From JAGVDM01 sp964642315 (GTDB lineage: Bacteria > Patescibacteriota > Gracilibacteria > Peribacterales > Peribacteraceae): 64,000 nt of DNA. How positions within the stretch are numbered: position 1 is the first letter of the stretch; every line of letters begins with the position of its first letter. The DNA lies in the NCBI GenBank assembly GCA_964642315.1, contig CAZXOG010000002.1, positions 184,422 to 248,421 of the forward strand, read 5' to 3'. The translations under genes were made by a program, and so were the position numbers. A model generated the notes under the pieces. The model was given only the letters and a program-made list of their open reading frames with translations, ran no database searches and was not told where the DNA came from. This document shows positions 35,201-43,406 of the stretch, piece by piece.

Positions 35201-38200
35201 TCGGTCCGCGTTCTCCATGGTCGGCAATCTCACCGATAACGAGTGGTCGGATGTGATCGCCGACCTCTCCAAGCCCGAGAAGGTGGAAATCCGCAACAAG
35301 CTGCTCTTCTCCATCCTCTGCGAGGATCTGCAGGGAAACGCCCCCGGGGCGCTCGGCAGCCTGTTTGCCGAGAAGCAGGGGGCAGGGGACATCTCCTTCG
35401 TGGATACGTTCTACCGGCAGGATTTCCAGCAGTTCATCCTGCCGTTCTTCTACGCGCGGCTCGCGCAGGATTTCGACGATGCGCCGGCGTTCCGGTGGGA
35501 CGGCGTGTTCCAGCTCAAGGACTGCGTGCTCCCGGGTTCATTCGGTAGCCGGTTGAGAGGCCGCATGTACGAGGATAACCAGACGAACTTCATCGGCCGG
35601 GCGACTCCGCTGCAAATCCGCCGAGCATTGCGCGATGCCGTGGCGGCGTACCTGCCCCACCTCCAGGCGAAGCGCGCGTACCAGATGCGCATGCGGCTTG
35701 CGGCGCTCCGGAAGGAGAAGGGCAGCGATGCCGATGAGACTGTCACGATCAACGGACGGCAAGTGCGGCTCTCGCAACTCGTTGCCGTCCTCAACGACGA
35801 AACGACGTATGGCACTGCGGAGAACGGCTGGAAACCGCGGCGCATCGGCGATCTCTCCGATGACGAGCTCGCGAAGCTTGAACTGCCGCTCGAGCATCTG
35901 CGCACCCTCGGGCGCGGCGATCTCTACGGCAAGCTCGTCGGGGATCCCATCCTCCGCGGGCAGCTCGCGGACGTGTACGAAACCGAGCAGAGTGTTCCAG
36001 GATTCGAGGCGAATTCCTGGCCACTTGCTGTATCCGTGAATGAACTGGTGATGGAGAACCTGTACGCCGGAGGTCTTCCCCGCAAGGATTTCGCCGAACA
36101 GTTCAAGCGGCGGCAGGCGCGCCACATGCTCGGGCTCAGCGGGTTTGTTCCCAGCGAATTCTCACCGCGTGCGCTCAGTGAGCGCAGGCTTACAGAGGAA
36201 GTCGGCCAGTACTTCGCGCTCCACAACCGCGCCGGGTACAGCCGGTCTTCCGAATGGGAGCAGAAGCTCTTCCCGCAGTGGAACGTGACGGAGACGGCTC
36301 CGAATGGCGAGGTGGTTCCGCGCCCGCGCCCGCTCGTGCTCTGCTCGGGACGGATGACGTTCGCGAGTGACCTCAATCTCGATCAGCTCCTCAAGGTGCT
36401 TGCCGATGTTTCACCGCAGCAGGAGATGCCCATGTTCCGCATGAGCAATCTGGAAGCGGTGATGATCGATGTGGATGCCTTTGAGAAAGATACGCCGTGG
36501 GGCCAGGAACTCAGCACCGTGCTGCAGGCAACGTTCTTCTTCACCGATGAGCGCGGCCGAACCTACACCATGCGACGGCCGATGTACGTGTTCCGCAACG
36601 CGTACCGTCTGATGTCCCCCGGCCTCATCCGGGAGGAGCCCCAGAAGAAATCAGGTTACGTGCTCGGGAAAGACGTGTACATGACGGCTGCCGATTTCGA
36701 GCTCGATCCAAAGAACAGCCAGATGCGTGCATGGCTGGAATTCGCAATGCAGCAGCGCATAACCGACGAGGCGATTGCGCGCTCGCAGGAGCGCGGACGT
36801 GCGGACGCGCCTTTTGATCCCACGAGGGAATTCCTCCCCGCGGACCAGATCGCGGAGGCGATGTACGCGGGGGAGATGGTGGAGCCGGGGCTCTATGTTT
36901 CCCTTCCTGCAGGCCTGGAGCTCTCCCCCGGTTCTCCCGCAATGCGGCTGCTCGATGCGGTGGCGAGGACGAGGTACAAGGACAGGGAGCTTCCGTACGA
37001 GGCGGATCCCGCGCTCGTGTTCGTGGAGTTCGATGTGCTGCCGGATGGCACGGTGACGGCGCTCGCGACGCACGTGGAGAATATGGCCTCGACGGCCGAC
37101 GGGATCCGTGATTTCAGCGCGGAGAAAGCGATCATCCAAGTCCGGCGGTGCGCCGCGGCGCTGCAGCGCACGGCCGATGGGTTCGCACCGCGCCCGATTA
37201 TCGGTCCGGTAGAGCATGGATACCTGCGCGATTGCCCCTCGCTACTGCGGTACTTCGGGGATCGCCAGGCAATTGTGGAAGAGGCGTTCTACGGCCCCAA
37301 GCGCCGCAACCAGCTGCAGATCGAGGCTGCGATGCTCGATCTTGCGGAGCGGCAGGGGCAGGCGCCCGCGCTCTCCGGCGATACGTATGTCACAACCGAG
37401 ACGGGCGTATCGCTTCTCGCCCCAGATGCGCAGACAACGGTGCTGTTCGAGCACCGCCAGCGGATGTACGGCGCTGCCCGTGAATACACATTCAAGAACG
37501 CGGACGGAAAGAAGGAGAAGCGTTTCTTCGTTGTTCCCGTGGGCGCGGACAGAATCACCCTCCACTACGATGACGGGCGTGCCGACCGCGAGTTTGCCGT
37601 CACGAGCGCGGCGAATCTGATGAACGATCCGCGTCTGCAGCCTGCGGATCGGGAACGCATCATCGATCTCTACTGCACGCCGCTTGCGGATAGCCGCAGG
37701 ACTCTCGAGCGCCTCGTCGGGCTCTTCCCGAGCGCGGCAGCTATGCAAGATGGCAGCGGTACAACTGCATCGGCGGTCATTGATGTGCTCCTGCCCCGCT
37801 ACGAGAAGTCGCCGGACAAGAAGATGTTCCTCCGCGGCCTCTTCGAGAGTCTGCTGTTCCATGGCTGGGTGGAGAAGAGCAATCAGGAATACCTTGCCAA
37901 GGCGGTGAATGTTCCATTGCGTCAGGGGGCCGTGCGCGTGCCGGTTGCCCCCGGGTACACGATGTCCGTGTATTTGCATGACGATCGGATCATCCTCACG
38001 CCGCCGATGGGAGAGTTTCCTCATCCGACGTATGATTTCGCGCTGGCGGAATTCACGGAGCGCCAGGACAACGGATACAACTTCAGCGACATCCAGGCAG
38101 CGTACAGTCGGGGCGAGTCGGTGACAGCTGTTCTCTCCGACCGAAGTTTGCTTGATGGTCGTGCACACGAGGTCATGCGGTTCCCGATCAACATCCTCAC

Positions 38201-38921
38201 GCGGCAACGCACGATGGATTTCTCCCGCGAGGGGGCATTCCAGCACAGGGAAGATGGGTTCGTCGTGTCGGGGCCGCGGGAATATCGGCGGAATGTCGGA
38301 GCGTTGTTCGATCGCGAGGTTGTCATGAACAGCGCTGCTGAGCGCAGGGATGGGGAGCCCTGGGAGTACACGATCGATGGAGTTCCTGCGAGGCAGTACG
38401 GCTCGCGCGCCCTCCTAATCCGGGAGTTCGACCGGAATGGCGGCGTATCGAAACTGCAGTACCTGCCGAGCGCCATTTCGCTGTGGGATGTTTGGGAGGC
38501 GAAGTTGCCCGCGGAAATGACGGAAGAGATGCGGGCGCGCTACGAACGTGAGGTTCCCCGGGAGGAACGCGTCTGGCGCGAGAGCAATGTCACGCTGGGG
38601 CGATGGGCGGTTGAGCAGCTTACGCAGCCGATCGTCGCAGATCGCGCATCCGAAGAGTACGTGCTTCCCGCGCGGCGGATCGTGAATCTCTTTCCGTGTG
38701 CCGAGGCTCTGGCGCTGTGGGATGAGGGGTTCCGGAAGTTCCGCAGCGAGGTGGAAGATGCGTACAGATCATCGTCCAATCCGCGCGAGTTCCTGAAGAT
38801 GCTCTTCTCCATGCTGCAGAGCGAGACGAAGGGGAAGCCGATTTCCGAACTCAAGCAGCTCAACAGCGTGCGGTACGCCCTTGGCATCCCGGAGCAGAAG
38901 GAGGAGAAGAAAGTGCAGTAG
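32262..38921 (+). CDS. Giant membrane-associated protein (2219 aa), unknown
   Basis: No family recognised in 2219 residues. Residues 1-600 are soluble, charged and largely helical (ANPKPTNEP-VVYTDMPDIA marks a loop). Hydrophobic segments lie near 608-630 (GGGTFVVEVLVLIKIVEKTL), 812-830 (IVGGIALGWQAYIAF), 915-950 (VAILGVSLLAGGHVGLVIGI) and 965-980. The remaining 1200 residues are mixed alpha/beta and soluble, with no repeats, cysteine pattern or LPxTG tail. TACACT (32249-32254) ends 7 bases before ATG. Its size and the small membrane partners upstream suggest the main body of an envelope-spanning assembly; function unknown. Confidence 0.88.
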   Translation: MSEQPESLSRLAKQVREASGVQDETLMEQMQQRSDSGKEAHLDEAELNRRIASIEQGMGQLRYRSDMERTLYLMLLERMRLRAEVRGGGKVNPEDPQFKKDAEVLQDLERRIAYWQYEEAALDEILDAVEEYEAYRAKYRLDRPETEGGVPRDAALETQVAAQLQSINRLLPRINLVRMLSFYEWKAERDPTDADAREQAKTLRAKLPEDERTMDVRELSSKLKLELRIILGTPAELEEAGNWFQQLVRGAKEKVQPKVPVPKPLELYRDAIWRHFESILARRKALVGNAAAGKEKDALQQEHMDLLGDACSFNMRCVRRRVNVVALLAAEGHFGLPVEEGTGDTSPFRTGPLEEKDRNALAVERQGNVEALERYVENFREVVLRERQSVEIPFVGEVHIDPKLILEDLHTTHVIPFKLALYEKDAEWATMPWGAVDWLHETVTFGLVDSNLREWRKRAVLQPILERLGLPANYLDLPPEEQKKAMISPAVQERIRSVKTIIDTFKLERGKQLDALLTDVQLLKQLAAQNPKPTNEPVVYTDMPDIASLKTDEERAGAMQFLIRRIKEEHLPALDRGQRDYMKKIGENIGLHVDVADADSQLGNAWMREWAIGGGTFVVEVLVLIKIVEKTLWRAVKAPVKYAWRGGVRVVRRNLASPKQRIANRLNRHPGMKSVEFADDAARAKSAVEGLQEAKLFAAGRDATQIAKIEEAIAAAHRVPASGPGGTWTRADIVKKWNILKEANLQPSEIKYLLRNGWCGRGAEEVAELLARNGFRLPRSLGAAGEIVEDAAQWRAFARSGSLEGRLAARSSLEGFEIGGRIVGGIALGWQAYIAFERWKTAVETGDVVAEKKAYLRDVLMGNSEKGLPGLGFTEGGKENEYVHKESGIRISLKSLDAHLDAETYARYAEAINASAGVAILGVSLLAGGHVGLVIGIAGMVVEMTVDATIGEWETAKRKEFLRDAPPWLLTAISIAGTLNRSAFSMVGNLTDNEWSDVIADLSKPEKVEIRNKLLFSILCEDLQGNAPGALGSLFAEKQGAGDISFVDTFYRQDFQQFILPFFYARLAQDFDDAPAFRWDGVFQLKDCVLPGSFGSRLRGRMYEDNQTNFIGRATPLQIRRALRDAVAAYLPHLQAKRAYQMRMRLAALRKEKGSDADETVTINGRQVRLSQLVAVLNDETTYGTAENGWKPRRIGDLSDDELAKLELPLEHLRTLGRGDLYGKLVGDPILRGQLADVYETEQSVPGFEANSWPLAVSVNELVMENLYAGGLPRKDFAEQFKRRQARHMLGLSGFVPSEFSPRALSERRLTEEVGQYFALHNRAGYSRSSEWEQKLFPQWNVTETAPNGEVVPRPRPLVLCSGRMTFASDLNLDQLLKVLADVSPQQEMPMFRMSNLEAVMIDVDAFEKDTPWGQELSTVLQATFFFTDERGRTYTMRRPMYVFRNAYRLMSPGLIREEPQKKSGYVLGKDVYMTAADFELDPKNSQMRAWLEFAMQQRITDEAIARSQERGRADAPFDPTREFLPADQIAEAMYAGEMVEPGLYVSLPAGLELSPGSPAMRLLDAVARTRYKDRELPYEADPALVFVEFDVLPDGTVTALATHVENMASTADGIRDFSAEKAIIQVRRCAAALQRTADGFAPRPIIGPVEHGYLRDCPSLLRYFGDRQAIVEEAFYGPKRRNQLQIEAAMLDLAERQGQAPALSGDTYVTTETGVSLLAPDAQTTVLFEHRQRMYGAAREYTFKNADGKKEKRFFVVPVGADRITLHYDDGRADREFAVTSAANLMNDPRLQPADRERIIDLYCTPLADSRRTLERLVGLFPSAAAMQDGSGTTASAVIDVLLPRYEKSPDKKMFLRGLFESLLFHGWVEKSNQEYLAKAVNVPLRQGAVRVPVAPGYTMSVYLHDDRIILTPPMGEFPHPTYDFALAEFTERQDNGYNFSDIQAAYSRGESVTAVLSDRSLLDGRAHEVMRFPINILTRQRTMDFSREGAFQHREDGFVVSGPREYRRNVGALFDREVVMNSAAERRDGEPWEYTIDGVPARQYGSRALLIREFDRNGGVSKLQYLPSAISLWDVWEAKLPAEMTEEMRARYEREVPREERVWRESNVTLGRWAVEQLTQPIVADRASEEYVLPARRIVNLFPCAEALALWDEGFRKFRSEVEDAYRSSSNPREFLKMLFSMLQSETKGKPISELKQLNSVRYALGIPEQKEEKKVQ

Positions 38922-38994
38922 TCTTTCTGCCCTGAAGCAGGCGGACAATCCGCTGGTCTCCACGGTGCGCGCTCTCTAGCATAGGGGCACACCG

Positions 38995-39054
38995 ATGGAT
39001 ATCCGCAATTTCTGCCCGCCTTCGCATTCGCTTCGCTCCCGCTACGGCGGGTGA
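38995..39054 (+). CDS. Short upstream frame repeating the LepA N-terminus
   Basis: Frame MDIRNFCPPSHSLRSRYGG with stop TGA at 39052-39054. Its first seven residues match the LepA start (MEVRNFC) in five identical and two conservative positions; the DNA is 15 of 20 identical. A -10-like TAGCAT (38977-38982) ends 12 bases before this ATG. After residue 7 the sequence turns into a GC-rich hairpin. The stop lies 7 bases before lepA's ATG, so termination-reinitiation is possible. It could equally be an untranslated relic of the old lepA start. Confidence 0.5.
   Translation: MDIRNFCPPSHSLRSRYGG
39015..39051 (+). repeat. Palindromic element in front of lepA
   Basis: CCCGCC (39015-39020) pairs with GGCGGG (39046-39051) around a TTCGC/GCTTCGCTCC-rich core. 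It looks like a short inserted palindromic repeat; no second copy was found in this window. It begins exactly where the upstream frame stops resembling LepA. Confidence 0.5.
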
Positions 39055-39061
39055 ACATCAT

Positions 39062-40879
39062 ATGGAAGTTCGCAACTTTTGCATTATCGCGCACATTGAT
39101 CACGGCAAATCCACCCTTGCCGACCGCATGATCGAGATCACCGGTACCAAGCAGAAGCGCGAGATGCGCGAGCAGCTGCTCGACAGTATGGATCTTGAGC
39201 GCGAGCGCGGCATCACGATCAAGCTCACGCCCGTACGGATGCAGTGGCACGGCGTGCAGCTCAACCTCATCGACACGCCCGGGCACACGGATTTCCGCTA
39301 CGAAGTGAGCCGCAGCCTTGCCGCGTGCGAGGGGGCGATCCTCCTCGTGGATGCGAGCCAGGGCATTCAGGCCCAGACGCTCGCGGTGCTCTACATGGCG
39401 CTGGAGCACGACCTCACGATTGTTCCCGTCCTCAACAAGATCGATCTCCCCGCGGCTGATCCCGAACGCGTGAGCGAGGAAGTCATGCGGCTGCTCGGGT
39501 GCAGCAAGGAGGATATCCTCCAAATTTCCGCCAAGGAGGGCAGGGGAGTGGACAGGGTGCTACAGGCGGTGATCGATCGGGTTCCTGCACCAAAGGCGAC
39601 GGGTGGCGCACCCATGACACGCGCTCTCATTTTCGATGCCGTGATGGATCCGTACCGTGGTGCGGTGGGGTACGTACGGGTGGTGGATGGCGAACTCCGC
39701 AAGGGGCAAACCGTGCATCTGCTCGGCACGCATTCCCGTTTCGAGCTCCTCGACGTAGGGCACTTCTCCCCGCACTACGTTTCCGACGGGCTGCTCACGA
39801 CGGGGCAGATCGGCTACATCGTGACGGGCGCGAAGGATGTCGCGCAGGTGCGAACGGGTGATACTGTCGCCTCGGCACCGGATCTTCGGGCCCTCCCCGG
39901 GTACAAGCATGTGCAGCCGATGGTGTTTGCAGGGCTTTACCCTTCCGATGCGGATGATTACCCGAGGCTCCGTGACGCGCTGGAGAAACTCGCGCTCAAC
40001 GACGCGGCGCTCACGGTGGAACCGGAGCGCAACGTAGCACTCGGCAACGGGTTCCGCTGCGGGTTCCTCGGTCTCCTGCACATGGATATCGTGCAGGAGC
40101 GCCTGGAGCGCGAGCACGACTGCGACCTGATCATCACGGCGCCGAGCGTGCTCTACGAGGTGGTGCTTTCCGCGCGGCGTCCCGCTGAAATTGTGCGGTC
40201 GAGCCTGCTCAAACCCGATGACCAGCACATCGCGCTCATCTCGAATCCCGCGGATTTCCCGGATCCCGCGCACATCGCCGAAGTGCGGGAACCGTGGGTG
40301 AAGCTGGAGGTCGTCTGCCGCAAGCAGGATGTCGGCGCCGTCATGACGCTCGTCCAGGAACGCCGGGGCATCTACACGTCGCTCGAGTATCTGGATGCCG
40401 ACCGGGCGCTCCTTCACTTCGAGGTGCCGCTCGCGGGGATCGTGCTCGATTTCTTCGATGCGCTCAAATCCTCGAGTTCCGGCTACGCCTCCATGAGCTA
40501 CGAGCCGATCGGATACCGCTCGGGCGAGCTGGTGAAGATGTGCATCCTCCTTCTCGGCGAGCCCGCGGAAGCCCTGAGCACGATCATCCACAGGAGCGAG
40601 GCACAGAGGGCGGGTGCAGTGATCTGCAAAAAACTCAAAGAGGTAATCCCCAAGGCGCAGTTCCAGATCCCCGTTCAAGCCGCGATTGGCGCCAAGATCA
40701 TCGCCCGCGAGACGATTCCGGCTCTGCGCAAGGACGTGACGGGGTACCTGTATGGTGGCGACGTTACACGCAAGCGCAAGCTGCTAGAGAAGCAGAAAAA
40801 AGGGAAGAAGCGCATGAAACAAATGGGGAAGGTGACGCTCACACAGGAAGCATTCCTCTCAGTGTTACAACGCTCGTGA
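39062..40879 (+). CDS. lepA: Elongation factor 4 (LepA), back-translocating GTPase
   Basis: Ribosome-associated GTPase of the EF-G family that can move tRNAs backward and aids ribosome assembly. 605 residues, normal length: G1 AHIDHGKST, DLERERGITIK switch, G3 DTPGHTDF, G4 NKIDLP, G5 SAKEG. The LepA-specific C-terminal domain closes with YLYGGDVTRKRKLLEKQKKG. The first residues MEVRNFCIIAHIDHG are the family standard. The start is preceded by a duplicated copy of its own beginning and a hairpin. Its stop overlaps the thpR start (TGATG). Confidence 0.97.
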   Translation: MEVRNFCIIAHIDHGKSTLADRMIEITGTKQKREMREQLLDSMDLERERGITIKLTPVRMQWHGVQLNLIDTPGHTDFRYEVSRSLAACEGAILLVDASQGIQAQTLAVLYMALEHDLTIVPVLNKIDLPAADPERVSEEVMRLLGCSKEDILQISAKEGRGVDRVLQAVIDRVPAPKATGGAPMTRALIFDAVMDPYRGAVGYVRVVDGELRKGQTVHLLGTHSRFELLDVGHFSPHYVSDGLLTTGQIGYIVTGAKDVAQVRTGDTVASAPDLRALPGYKHVQPMVFAGLYPSDADDYPRLRDALEKLALNDAALTVEPERNVALGNGFRCGFLGLLHMDIVQERLEREHDCDLIITAPSVLYEVVLSARRPAEIVRSSLLKPDDQHIALISNPADFPDPAHIAEVREPWVKLEVVCRKQDVGAVMTLVQERRGIYTSLEYLDADRALLHFEVPLAGIVLDFFDALKSSSSGYASMSYEPIGYRSGELVKMCILLLGEPAEALSTIIHRSEAQRAGAVICKKLKEVIPKAQFQIPVQAAIGAKIIARETIPALRKDVTGYLYGGDVTRKRKLLEKQKKGKKRMKQMGKVTLTQEAFLSVLQRS

Positions 40880-41430
40880 TGCCGGATCTCGCGTTCCCGC
40901 TCCGATCCGCGTTCATCGCCCTCCCGCTTGAGGGGCCGGCGAAGTGGCAGTTCCAGGCGGTGCAGGAAGCCCTGAAGCCGTTCGAGAGTTTCCTGCGTTT
41001 CCAGCAGCCGAATACCCCGCACCTCACGCTCCAGTTCTGGCAGGAGCTCATGGAAATCGAGAATGAGGGCGTGCTGCAGCAGGCGGGGAAGGTCGCCCGC
41101 TCTACGATGCCATTCACGCTCCGTGTGACGGAAGTCGGCACGTTCGGGGATCGGGGGGATGTGCGCGTTCTCTTCCTCTCCGTCGCATTCTCCGAGGAAC
41201 TCGCGCGGTTGAAGAAATCCTGCCCCTGGGTGAGCGGCAGGAAGTTTGAACCTCACATCACGCTCGCCCGTGTGGATCATCCGCAGCGTTTTGCTGTGCA
41301 CAGCAAGCGCATCATGAAGGCGGTTGCCGATACCTCCTTCGATATTCCCGTCGATCGTCTCCGTTTCTACGCGGAGGTGAATGGCTGCAAGCAGACGCCA
41401 ATCCAGGATTTCGTGTTTGGGGTGTTGTGA
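40879..41430 (+). CDS. thpR: RNA 2',3'-cyclic phosphodiesterase (2'-5' RNA ligase family)
   Basis: 2H phosphoesterase that opens 2',3'-cyclic phosphates or ligates tRNA halves in vitro. Two HxT motifs are present at H48 (TPHLTLQF) and H126 (FEPHITLARV), about 78 residues apart, as in the family; 183 residues. The start overlaps the lepA stop (TGATG), so translation is coupled. The 116 bases after it, up to the converging 41547 gene, hold nothing I can name. Confidence 0.9.
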   Translation: MPDLAFPLRSAFIALPLEGPAKWQFQAVQEALKPFESFLRFQQPNTPHLTLQFWQELMEIENEGVLQQAGKVARSTMPFTLRVTEVGTFGDRGDVRVLFLSVAFSEELARLKKSCPWVSGRKFEPHITLARVDHPQRFAVHSKRIMKAVADTSFDIPVDRLRFYAEVNGCKQTPIQDFVFGVL

Positions 41431-41546
41431 TGTATCGCGGGTTATCGCTGTGCCGCGAGGACAGACGATGAAGCAATGTGACAATGCAACAATGGATTTG
41501 CGGAAAGAATGCGTTCAATGTCTTTTGATTCTCCGTTGCTTTTCCT

Positions 41547-42248
41547 TCACGCGTTGGCTTTCCTTTGTTCCTGCCGCTGTTTCTCCTCCAGGAGCGCCTT
41601 GCGCACTCGCCCGGCGAACGGTTCGAATACCGTCTGCAGGATGCTTGCGGTGAGCGGCTGGATCTTCTCGAATGGCGTCTCGCGTCCCCGGTTCCGGAAA
41701 TACTCCTGCAGGACGAAGGAAGAAAGCTGCAGCACCGTTCCGTCGATGTTCTTCTCGTCCACCATGAGTTTGAGGAGGATCGTCTCCGGATCAAGCGAGA
41801 GCACCAGCTGCATGCGCGTGATCCATTCGATGAGTTCCCGGTTCGTCTGCTCGTCCAAGTCTCCTTTTGCTGTGAGAGCGATGGTCTCCCCCACGGTTTC
41901 CTCCGCGGATTTCTGCCCGCGTTCTTTGAGGTAGTGGTGCACCTCGCTGCGCGATTCCTCGTGGATGAGCGAGAGAATCGCGAGGATGAAGATGCTCGGG
42001 CAGTCACGCGCGACGAGGCGCGAGATGAGCACGAAGAAGTGCGCGTGCTGCGCATCGTCGAGGAATTGAATGATCACGCGGGCAACCTGATCATCCTTCT
42101 TCTTCGAGGTGCGCTCCTCGCGGCGGATCTGCTGCATGGCGGCAGCCGCGGCGGCGAACCGCTGTTTCGCTTCCTCACTCAGCTGCTCGGACACCTGCGG
42201 CCCCGACTCGCCGGGCGACCATGATTCGGCTGCTCCTAGATCGGACAT
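41547..42248 (-). CDS. Uncharacterised soluble protein (233 aa)
   Basis: No family recognised. An Ala/Gln-rich N-terminal helix (AKQRFAAAAAAMQQIRREER), then a helical domain with VARVIIQFLDDAQHAHFFVL and DCPSIFILAILSLIHEESR, and a charged C-terminal helix rich in Glu, Lys, Arg, Gln. No signal peptide; the hydrophobic stretches look like packed helices. ATG 42248 is fixed by a promoter (TTGTTT 42284-42279, 17-base spacer, TAGGAT 42261-42256) ending 7 bases before it, so the longer start at 42284 is excluded. Confidence 0.78.
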   Translation of the reverse strand: MSDLGAAESWSPGESGPQVSEQLSEEAKQRFAAAAAAMQQIRREERTSKKKDDQVARVIIQFLDDAQHAHFFVLISRLVARDCPSIFILAILSLIHEESRSEVHHYLKERGQKSAEETVGETIALTAKGDLDEQTNRELIEWITRMQLVLSLDPETILLKLMVDEKNIDGTVLQLSSFVLQEYFRNRGRETPFEKIQPLTASILQTVFEPFAGRVRKALLEEKQRQEQRKANA

Positions 42249-42255
42249 CGCGTGC

Positions 42256-42302
42256 ATCCTAGCGCGCAAACCCTGCCCAAACAAAGCGGATTCTGCTATA
42301 CT
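42256..42302. promoter_or_regulatory. Back-to-back leaderless promoters
   Basis: Minus strand: TTGTTT (42284-42279), 17-base spacer, TAGGAT (42261-42256), 7 bases before ATG 42248. Plus strand: TATACT (42297-42302), 6 bases before ATG 42309. Both predict mRNAs starting at or next to the start codon. Confidence 0.65.
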
Positions 42303-42308
42303 GTTCTG

Positions 42309-42890
42309 ATGCGTGCACTCCTCAGGAACCGCGCTCTCTCCATCCTACTCTGGACGAACGGTCTCGTTCTCCTTGCCGGTGCGATGCTCGGGCCCGTGTA
42401 CGCGTTCTACATCGATGGCCTCGGTGGCGGATTGCTCGATGCCGGATTCGCAGCCGCTGCGTTTGCATGCGCAGCCGGTCTCGTGATCCTCCTTTCCGGG
42501 CGCATGACAGATCGCGTCGGGAGGCCGCATCTCGTGCTCGTCATTGGGTACGTCATTATGGGCTGTGGTTTCCTCTCCATGTTCTTCGTGCAATCTATCT
42601 GGTGGCTCTTTGCCGTGCAGGTGCTCATCGGATTCGGCGAAGCCGTGTATGTTCCCGCATTCGATGCGCTCTATTCCCGCCATCTCGATCCGAGCCACGA
42701 GGCGCGCCAGTGGAGCGCCTGGGAATCGCTCAACTACTTCACTACAGCCGGCGGAGCCGTTGTTGGCGGGGCGATTGCGCAGGAATTCGGATTCGGGCCG
42801 CTCTTCCTCATCATGGGAATCCTCTGTCTGGGGAGCGGTCTGCTCGTTCTGCGAAATCTGAACGGCAACATCATCCGTCCATCGCACTGA
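42309..42890 (+). CDS. Half-size MFS transporter-like membrane protein
   Basis: 193 residues with six membrane helices and the MFS signature loop between helices 2 and 3 (GRMTDRVGRPHL, compare GxLaDrxGrkr). Helix 4-5 region has FGEAVYVPAFDALYSRHLDP, like MFS drug exporters. Ordinary MFS proteins have twelve helices; this one ends after six with a clean TGA stop and is followed at once by the converging rpmA, so it is a half transporter (possibly a dimer) or a truncated gene. No second half is in the window. Confidence 0.8.
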   Translation: MRALLRNRALSILLWTNGLVLLAGAMLGPVYAFYIDGLGGGLLDAGFAAAAFACAAGLVILLSGRMTDRVGRPHLVLVIGYVIMGCGFLSMFFVQSIWWLFAVQVLIGFGEAVYVPAFDALYSRHLDPSHEARQWSAWESLNYFTTAGGAVVGGAIAQEFGFGPLFLIMGILCLGSGLLVLRNLNGNIIRPSH

Positions 42891-42913
42891 GAACCAAGGA
42901 TCCGGCTTCCTTC

Positions 42914-43201
42914 TTACTTCGTGGCGGCCGGTTGCACGTGCACGAACGTGCAGCGCTCGCGGCGGCCGTTGAACTTCTGCAGCCGTTTCTCGCTGAAAGC
43001 CACGGTTCCTTCCACGGAGGCGTGGATCGTCCAGTCCTTGCCGACATGCGTGTTCTGCCCGGGGCGGTACCAGTATCCTTTTTGCCGAATGAGTACTTCG
43101 CCCGCGGCGACGCGCTGGCCGCCGAAGCGCTTGACGCCTCGGCGCTTGGCGACGCTATCTCTGCCGTTACTGGTAGATCCACCGGCTTTCTTGTGTGCCA
43201 T
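42914..43201 (-). CDS. rpmA: Ribosomal protein L27
   Basis: Large-subunit protein whose N-terminus reaches the peptidyl-transferase centre. MAHKKAGGSTSNGRDS at the start is the classic L27 N-terminus without the cleaved extension of Firmicutes; then RRGVKRFGGQRV, GEVLIRQKG and HVGKDWTIHASVEGTVAF. The end (RERCTFVHVQPAATK) is slightly extended, 95 residues in all. The usual neighbour rplU (L21) is not here. ATG 43201 is chosen over 43219 by the L27 alignment. Confidence 0.96.
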   Translation of the reverse strand: MAHKKAGGSTSNGRDSVAKRRGVKRFGGQRVAAGEVLIRQKGYWYRPGQNTHVGKDWTIHASVEGTVAFSEKRLQKFNGRRERCTFVHVQPAATK

Positions 43202-43272
43202 GGCTGGCGGATTCTCCACGAATTCCCTTGGACGCGCAAGGAAAAACCATGCGGAATCCTCCGGATGGTTTG

Positions 43273-43351
<79 letters not shown>

Positions 43352-43406
43352 CATGCCCACCCATTGTGCTTGGTTCCTCCGTGCACCGCAAAGTTTTTTC
43401 GGGTAT

